From contig CAUWAG010000012.1 of NCBI GenBank assembly GCA_963556695.1, forward strand, positions 1,364,001-1,428,000: a DNA stretch of 64,000 nucleotides, read 5' to 3'. A program made the position numbers and the translations under genes. The stretch is from Anthostomella pinea. Its lineage: Eukaryota; Ascomycota; Sordariomycetes; Xylariales; Xylariaceae. The stretch's first letter is position 1, and every line of letters starts with the position of its first letter. The notes under the pieces are model-generated. The model did no database searches. It saw only the letters and a list, made by a program, of their open reading frames with translations, and was not told where the DNA came from. Positions 57,851 to 64,000 of the stretch are shown here, piece after piece.

Positions 57851-57857
57851 GAAAACC

Positions 57858-58006
57858 TGTCAGATGTTGGATCCCAAACATGGTGCCCCTAGGTGCAGTA
57901 CCCAGTAGGGGACTGTCAAGGGAACAGTGGATACACCCTGGCATGGTGCAGTATGGAATTTAGCTGTAGATTAGCCCTGCCGAGCATACTTGAGAATGAC
58001 AACAAC
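57858..58006. mobile_element. Truncated family F5 LTR fused to recombinase copy B
   Basis: Matches 54850 onward (shared words include GTCAAGGGAACAGTGGAT and GATTAGCCCTGCCGAGCATA) and stops abruptly after GACAACAAC. The next bases are the middle of the DUF3435 gene. This is a rearrangement breakpoint. Confidence 0.75.
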
Positions 58007-60034
58007 ATGGGTGCAACGCTTGATCCAAAATTGAATTGCAACATGCATAAGGTAAGTAGGAATTTGATGACCTACTGAAGACCTATTTCTAATATTTTTT
58101 TCAGGTCTTGAGATCACTGGCAAAGAAACACAAACTGAGCAATCAAAAGAGGGACAACCGCTGTATGACCATTGACAACCTCAAAGCGGAGATTGAGACG
58201 AGACTGAGCACGACGAGGAAGTTGTTTGACCTTGGAGAGCTCCGGATTCTTACCATTTTATTTCTTCTCTTCCTGGCTCCTGCCGGCTGGTGCCTGAAAT
58301 CCATCTTGCGGCTCCGATTTGGAGATATTTGGGTTGTATTAGCGGAAGATCCTGACAGCGGGCCACACAAGCTTTTGATCAACTTTACTCTTGAGTTTAT
58401 TGAGACGTATTTTGGGACAAAAGATGCGTAAGTGTTCTTCCTGGCAACTTAAGGCTCTTTTATATTAATATTATGGGTACTTTAGTAAGACCTTTATGAT
58501 CCCTAAGACCATGTTTGATCCATCTTTGCTTTTCAACCCTCATGTCTTCCTCCTTGGCATCATGTTCCAATATCAAGCTTTCCGGGCTCCTACCCTTTTT
58601 TCCCCTCGCTATTTAGACGATCTTGATATCCACACTGGCGAGAAAGAGTTGCCTTTGCCACTAAGAAATGACCTCAAAGGCGTATGCATATTCCGCTGAG
58701 TCATTACGACCGCTACCGGGCTGCAGATATCATAGGCGGAACCTTTCACCTATGATATGATGTTGGGTTGGATTAAGAAGATTGGAGAGATTCTAGGCCT
58801 TCAATACCCAACTATCGCATATTCATTGCGGTATAATACAGGTCATGAATTGGACTAGAACCGTACGTTCTATTTTTACTTCCAAGGAATCTATTGTGCT
58901 GACGTTCCAATGCAGCCGACATTAGTGAAGCACTTCATAACCTGACACTAGACCACGCTAACTCAACCCCTTTCTAAAAGCATTAGCTCGGTTGCGCTAT
59001 TTGCGCAGACCTGTGGGGAATCCTTTGCGGCCAGAAGCCGCAAAAAGCACTATTAAAACAATCCTGCAGTGTCAGTCATTCGATGAGCAAGTGGCGGCTA
59101 GTAGATCTTACTCCTGGGCAAGTGGCGTCCGTTAACACAGATCCCAACATAAGGCAGCTTACAAGACAACTCAAGAACCTACGACTAGTGATGAAACAAC
59201 AGATCGATTCATAACAGGAATTTCGAAATCTAAAGCAGAGATTGAAGAGATTGCTCCTCCAAAAGATCCGAGAAGACTGGACAGACAAGCAGGCCATAGA
59301 TGACATCGAACACCAATTACAAGGCGTCACATTCACCAAGCTGTTAGATTCAAGCGAGTTCAGTGATTGGAGGGTGATTCTTCGTGTATTGCATGTAGTG
59401 TGTTGTATCTGTTCTGTCTGTTCAGGTGCCCCTGATCGGTTCCCAGTTTGGTGCTGGTCATCTCCGCCGTACCGTGGTTTTTCCGGTCGGACTCGGCTCA
59501 TCTTCATGACCCCTGTTATCCAACACAAGCCCGTACTGGTGGACATAGCCCACCGTCCGCAAGTCCCAGCGCAGAAACAACTAGTTAAGGCCCTGACTAC
59601 GCCTGTCGACCCTACTTTCCAAGGCCAATCTTGATGAAGGGACAATGCCATCAATGCAATTATGAACTATTGTAGCGTTAAGGAAGGACAAACTTCACGG
59701 TATAAATTCACCTCACTGACCAAGAAAACACAATCCAAACCTACGTATGGGCCCCCAGAGGATAACCCCGTTTCTATTGCTAGGCTGTCTGTGTTTGTCC
59801 ATAATGACAGAGAAAGACCTAAAAGATGCTTCTTATGTATTGGAGCCGCGCTTCCTCTAGAGCCTTATGACCCTTGTGTAGAAGACCTCACGCGTGAATT
59901 CTGTACTACCGGAGATCTGACGAAGCACTTTAAGTGTAAATATTTATCCCTTTTGGCGCAAGATTTGACACCAGAATGTAAAGTCTGCAACTTCATACTA
60001 TCTTCTAAGATGCATCTACAAAACTATGCCTTGT
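58007..60034 (+). pseudogene. DUF3435 recombinase, 5'-truncated and degenerate (copy B)
   Basis: The plus strand matches the 3' two-thirds of copy A. It keeps intron 2 and an intact intron-3 donor (AAAGATGC|GTAAGT near 58428) where copy A has AT. It also reads CAA where copy A has TAA after IGEILGL. It has its own damage: the N-terminal third is absent, TGA replaces CGA after VCIFR (58697-58699), and a TAG occurs in the YSLRYN..HELD segment. It retains about 190 bp missing from copy A (TKLLDSSEFSDWRVILR...). The zinc-finger tail (RCFLCIG, CKVCNFIL) ends at a TAG (60034-60036). Non-functional. Confidence 0.88.
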
Positions 60035-60329
60035 AGGTTCACGGCACTGTGTTATAGAGGCTTTCATGTATCCAAATGTAGTAAAGCTAGGAATTAGGTA
60101 ATGAGGACATACAAGTGATACGGGGTCTTGGAAATAGCGGATAATAACTTGAATTTACCGAAGTGCATCTTATTAGATATAATCCTACTGAACGATTTTG
60201 AAGATATATTATATTATGTATATATAAGGTTCTTTGTCAATCTTGTGTTTTTTATTTGTTTGTTGATGGCTCGGTCTACCTGAGCCACCTCGCCTAATAC
60301 CGGCTACCTGATCAAGACACCTGCTCAAT

Positions 60330-60660
60330 CCAGAAACCGGGCACCGCATGCTTGTCCAGACACCGCCTGCTTAACTCGGACACCGCTTGCTTAGATAAGA
60401 CACCGCTTGCTTAGATAAGACACCGCCTTTGAATCAGGTGAGTGAGGAGTAGGCAAATCTAGTAGGCAGTGAATGAGCGGAGCAGGCCATAAGAGGGCAG
60501 GCAGGCGGTGAGAGGAACAAGCAGGTGATAGGTGGAATAAGTAGGCGGTGAGTGGAATGGGTAGGCAGTGAGATAGGTGGGTAGGCAGTGAGATAGATGG
60601 GTAGGCAGTAAGAGAATAAGGCAGATGGTGAGCTGTAGGTAGGGATAAGGCGGGGTTTGG
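60330..60660. repeat. Opposed arrays of CACCGCC and GGCGGTG-like motifs (copy B)
   Basis: Counterpart of 33700-34060 in arm B. GACACCGCTTGCTTAGATAA-like units recur at 60360-60430, and GTAGGCAGTGAGATAGGTGG-like units recur every 20 bp from about 60540 to 60620. Unit number and sequence differ from arm A, so the arrays have evolved separately while keeping the opposed layout. Confidence 0.75.
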
Positions 60661-60929
60661 GTAGCTAGCGACACTGAGATGGTATAAGGTCCACGCTTCC
60701 TTCATCTTGTACGTGCGTAAATTTGCGTTGCGTGCCATTATCCTCTCGCGTATTGCCACTCTTGTACGTGCCGTTGCCCGTCTCGTAACCTTGAGAGTCC
60801 TTGTCTAGATACTGCCTAGTAGGTATATCTTTCTTTATTCAAACTATTTAATACTGTTAGGTACGACTCCTCAGATGCCTTTATCACGCTCGTTTGATTT
60901 CGTATTGATCTGGGAAACCACTTTGCCGA

Positions 60930-61290
60930 ATGGATATATGTCACTATAGTTACAAATGCTTTGACACAAAGCCCAAGATACGCATTCCCATCCGACGTTG
61001 CCCTCGTTCATCCCGCGCATAGTGCTATGTGATACGAGCTGAGTCAGCATGCTGTCCATCTTAAGTTTGACGCACTCAAGTCAATGGCTGTGTATGTCTT
61101 TTTGAAGTCAGGGTTCAAAAACAAAGCCTGAAGTAAGCACTCTCATTCAATGTGACCCTTCTTTATCCCATTCATAGTGTCATACGATACAAGCTAACTC
61201 ATCCCCAGGTCAACCGGGAGAAGCTTGCTGCCAGAGCCGGCTTTAAGGACGCTGTAGCAACAAGAGCTATCCCGAGTTTTTTATACGAGT
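60930..61290 (+). pseudogene. Small unknown gene next to the recombinase (copy B)
   Basis: Protein-level match to the arm A fragment (SPRYAFPSDVALVHPAHSAM..., HLKFDALKSMAVYVFLKSGFK), with a TGA where arm A has CGA. A likely intron (donor GAA|GTAAGC near 61133, branch GCTAACTC, acceptor CCCCAG near 61207) leads to an exon reading VNREKLAARAGFKDAVATRA. No family is recognised. Its repeated position beside the recombinase suggests it belongs to that module. Confidence 0.4.
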
Positions 61291-62540
61291 AGTAACAAGC
61301 TAGGGCCGTGGTTGAAACTAGGAAGGTTCAAGGCATGACTGAAAAAAAACAAGAAGTTCTAAAGGATATTCATAGCAAAGTAAGACGGATTCAAGTAACA
61401 CGGGTCGGTGTCATGACAAGTATTCAAAAGATGGCTCTTGCAACCACCTTCTTAACTCGTAATAACTTGTTCCAAGACTCCGGTAGCAAGGAACGCTATT
61501 CAATACCCCATGCAAAATGGTAGAAATACTACACCCGGCACCTATACCAGCACTTACTGTCGGATAGCCTATCATAGCCCCCTTTATCATGTCTAATGTA
61601 GCCTTTTGGGGCATTATGGCCTAAACGCGACTGTACTTCCAAACTATTATCAGCAATCGAAACCCGGGAACTGTGACTTTTAATAGTGTTTGCCTTACTC
61701 TACCTCGAAAATGGAGACTAGTCATGACCAATACATGCAGTAACAGAATGAAGAGAATAACTTAAAAAGGTTCTGTAGATCTGCCTACGGACTAATAGGA
61801 AGCTATATGACTTAACAAGCACAGAGACAGTTTCCTTAATGGCTGTATAGGGGCTAAGTCAGTGTACCACTGCTGACCATATACCGCTAAGAATGGTTAA
61901 AGGAGAGGTGGTAGTCAAAGGGAGAGATGGAATTGGAAGGGAGAGATAGCAGTGCAAGAAAGAGGTGATAGTCACATGGGTCATTACTACTCTGCTTCTC
62001 AATGTATACCAAAGGATGGTTGAATTGATTATAGATTCCCATCTACCCTTGGGGACTACAGTGTCTCTGATAACGAACATCAAGGTGGGAATAAAGGCGT
62101 GGTATGAGCGCTGCTGCATGCATTGTGAGCCTGGCGTCAACTCGGGCCAATCATAGCTGCAGTGATGTCCCAACACTTTGGGAGCCCCTATACCTGCAGG
62201 CCAGAGCAATTTTGCTTTATATGAGGGGGATTAATGAGCTTTTTTATGATAACAAACCAAAGAAGTCATGGTTTCTTGTTCACTATTAATTAAAAGCTAA
62301 ATATATAAGCTGTATATATACCCTGACAAGACACAGGTATCAAATTACTACTTATTATAATATAATTATGCCCCGGGTAATGCAACGTCTCTGATGAAGA
62401 ACAGCTCATTAAGGTCGGGTTAAGGCATTACCTAAGTTCTCTTATATACTTGCGTGTTATCCTGACTGGGCTATTCATAGCTCCAGCAGACCTGGTACCC
62501 AGGAATAGAAAAAATCAGGAGCTCAGGTGAGACATCAGCA
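61291..62540. other. No recognised gene
   Basis: A plus-strand frame at 61308-61523 is hydrophilic and could continue the small gene upstream, but several stops intervene. The rest holds purine-rich imperfect repeats (GGAGAGATGG-like, 61900-61960) and no clear gene. The LINE remnant's true 5' end may lie in the last 200 bp. Confidence 0.35.
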
Positions 62541-63773
62541 TGTCGCATTAAGGGGCTTCTTGGGACAATAGATGCTGTACTACGAACGGCGATCAGGGCT
62601 ATCTTGCCAGTCTGGAAAACACACCCTGGGCATATCCTACATTTTGAATCGCAGATTCCCCCAGCTAGAGTTCTTGCAGAGTTAATACAACGACGTCATG
62701 GCCTTCGACTAGGACGAATAGACCAGAAACACCCTCTTGTTGGCAGGCTCCAAATACAAGCCCGCAAGGATCCAACAAGGCTACAAAGGAGCTTCCAGCT
62801 AGTCCCTGACTTCCAGAAACCAACACTTACCAGGCCATCATGGAAGAAGCCCCCAATCCGCAAAGACAAAGACAAAGAAATAGAGCTTTTCAAGCAATGG
62901 CTACAGGAGAGAAATGTGAACACTGACCTTGTCATCTACTCAGATGGATCACAATTGGATGACCAAGGTACAACCCGCACTGGATGGGGTTACACTATCA
63001 GGAAAGGCAACACTACTCAAGAAGTATACCGGGGAAAGGGTAGACTTCTACAAGCAGAAGTAGTAGATGCTGAAGTCTATGGTGCTCTCTAAGGTCTTGC
63101 AGCAGCCATGGCAATTGGACACAAAAAACAGCTATATGTCTGCCTGGACAACACGTCAGTGGTAGATGGGCTCAATGGGACTCCACCCGAGACATCACAG
63201 AACATTTTTCTACAATTTCAAGAACTTGCCACAGCACACACTCCTGGAGTGACCGTCAAGTGGATTCCTGGACACAGAGATATTAATAGCAATGAAGCTG
63301 CCGACACACTAACAAAAAAGGATACCATGCTAAAAATAGACATAATAAACCTTTCTATAATCTCTTGGGTCAAGAGAGATCTCAAAAAAAAGGGCAAGAA
63401 AGAGTTCAACCAATGGTGGAAAGACCAATCAGAACCTAGGTATCAAGAAGTATACTCATATACAGTAACTGAAAGAGACCTTATATCTTTTAAGAGGAGT
63501 ACTTTACACAGACTTTTAGCGGCCAGATCTGGACATGGTGACTTTGTCAGCTACCATGAACGCTTTGGGCACACAGACTCGAATGATCACTACAATTGTG
63601 GTGAGAAGAAAACACCACAACACATTTTCTTTTGTAAGAGGCTGGGGAAAAATCGGCTACTGTCTAGGCATTTGTTTAGGACAGCTTGTTTACAATACTT
63701 AGGGGAGAGGAGCACAGAATGGGCAAAATTTGTGGAGAAAAGCAAATTCTTTTTAATAATCTGCCCCCGATAG
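62541..63773 (+). pseudogene. Tad-like LINE, 3' part of ORF2 (RNase H and zinc knuckle)
   Basis: One frame includes the thumb-like segment (PVWKTHPGHILHFESQ...), then RNase H with D in VIYSDGSQ, E in VVDAEVYGAL, D in LYVCLDNTS and the GHRDINSNEAAD block. It ends with the Cys-rich tail (CGEKKTPQHIFFC) and a stop at 63771-63773. TAA at 63090-63092 (from CAA) interrupts it in frame. Reverse transcriptase and endonuclease are absent, so the copy is 5'-truncated. Fungal Tad-clade elements have this RNase H and C-terminal knuckle. Confidence 0.85.
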
Positions 63774-63947
63774 ATAACTTTTCTTGAAAGACCAGATAGA
63801 TGACCCCAAGGTCATACCGCCGCAACAACGGGGATGGGCCCGTGAGCGGGACTGACTGTACTTATTATCTTGAGACCTCCACAACCCTGCGATGCAGAGG
63901 CTCTGGGAGGCGTGGTTTGCACTACTGAAGAGCTACCCCACACGTTA

Positions 63948-63987
63948 AAAACAAAACAAACAAACAAACAAACAAAACAAACAAACA
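63948..63987 (+). repeat. (CAAA)n tail after the LINE remnant
   Basis: An AAAACAAAACAAACAAAC-type simple repeat lies about 175 bp downstream of the LINE stop codon. It is probably the element's 3' tail, generated by target-primed reverse transcription. Confidence 0.6.
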
Positions 63988-64000
63988 TAGCTCCAGCACT

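Larger units (their letters stand above)
58007..61186 (+). repeat. Long inverted repeat arm B (recombinase module)
   Basis: Inverted relative to 33157-36147. The two arms are about 22 kb apart and flank the HAUS1-like/VAC14 island and much RIP-like DNA. The differences are mostly transitions in both arms. Confidence 0.9.

Noticed and set aside
63948..63987. Microsatellite of independent origin
   Set aside because: Its position just after the LINE coding end makes a retroelement tail the simpler explanation.

Overview
The window is from a filamentous ascomycete (Pezizomycotina). Genes have short introns (45-110 bp) with GTAAGT/GTATGT donors and CTAAC-like branch sites. A conserved gene pair (VAC14 and a HAUS1-like gene) sits among kilobases of extremely A+T-rich, gene-less DNA of the kind left by repeat-induced point mutation (RIP). 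Fungal transposons (pogo, Tc1/mariner, solo LTRs, Tad-type LINE) are everywhere.

Layout. 0.3-6.6 kb: RIP-like DNA with two solo LTRs and a complete pogo element. 6.6-37.15 kb: a 30.5-kb block of ordinary base composition with abrupt borders. 37.15-43.4 kb: RIP-like DNA. 43.5-48.1 kb: the convergent HAUS1-like and VAC14 genes. 48.9-57.6 kb: RIP-like DNA studded with solo LTRs of several families (four with a clean 5-bp target duplication, a fifth less certain), a MITE-like element and a RIP-altered, internally deleted pogo copy. 57.6-61.2 kb: another solo LTR, an LTR fragment, and an inverted truncated copy of the 33.2-36.1 kb part of the block. 62.5-64 kb: the 3' end of a Tad-like LINE.

Main interpretation: the 6.6-37.15 kb block is a decayed Starship-like giant transposon. 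Its two ends carry matching inverted termini (13 of 13 bases identical, 19 of 22 overall), exactly where base composition changes. A DUF3435 (captain-type tyrosine recombinase) gene starts about 0.4 kb inside the right end and reads inward, the standard Starship layout. The cargo includes a DUF3723 gene, a Myb/SANT gene, a PNP-NACHT-ankyrin NLR, a HET-domain gene and a C2H2-JmjC gene. It therefore combines mobility genes with fungal allorecognition/cell-death genes.

Most of these genes (recombinase, DUF3723, NLR, Myb/SANT and three unrecognised genes) carry in-frame stop codons explicable by single C-to-T or G-to-A changes. The HET gene, the C2H2-JmjC gene, a 130-aa two-exon gene and a Tc1 transposase remain open. 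A second, differently damaged copy of the recombinase segment lies 22 kb to the right in inverted orientation.

All family assignments are from recognised motifs by eye; no database search was possible.
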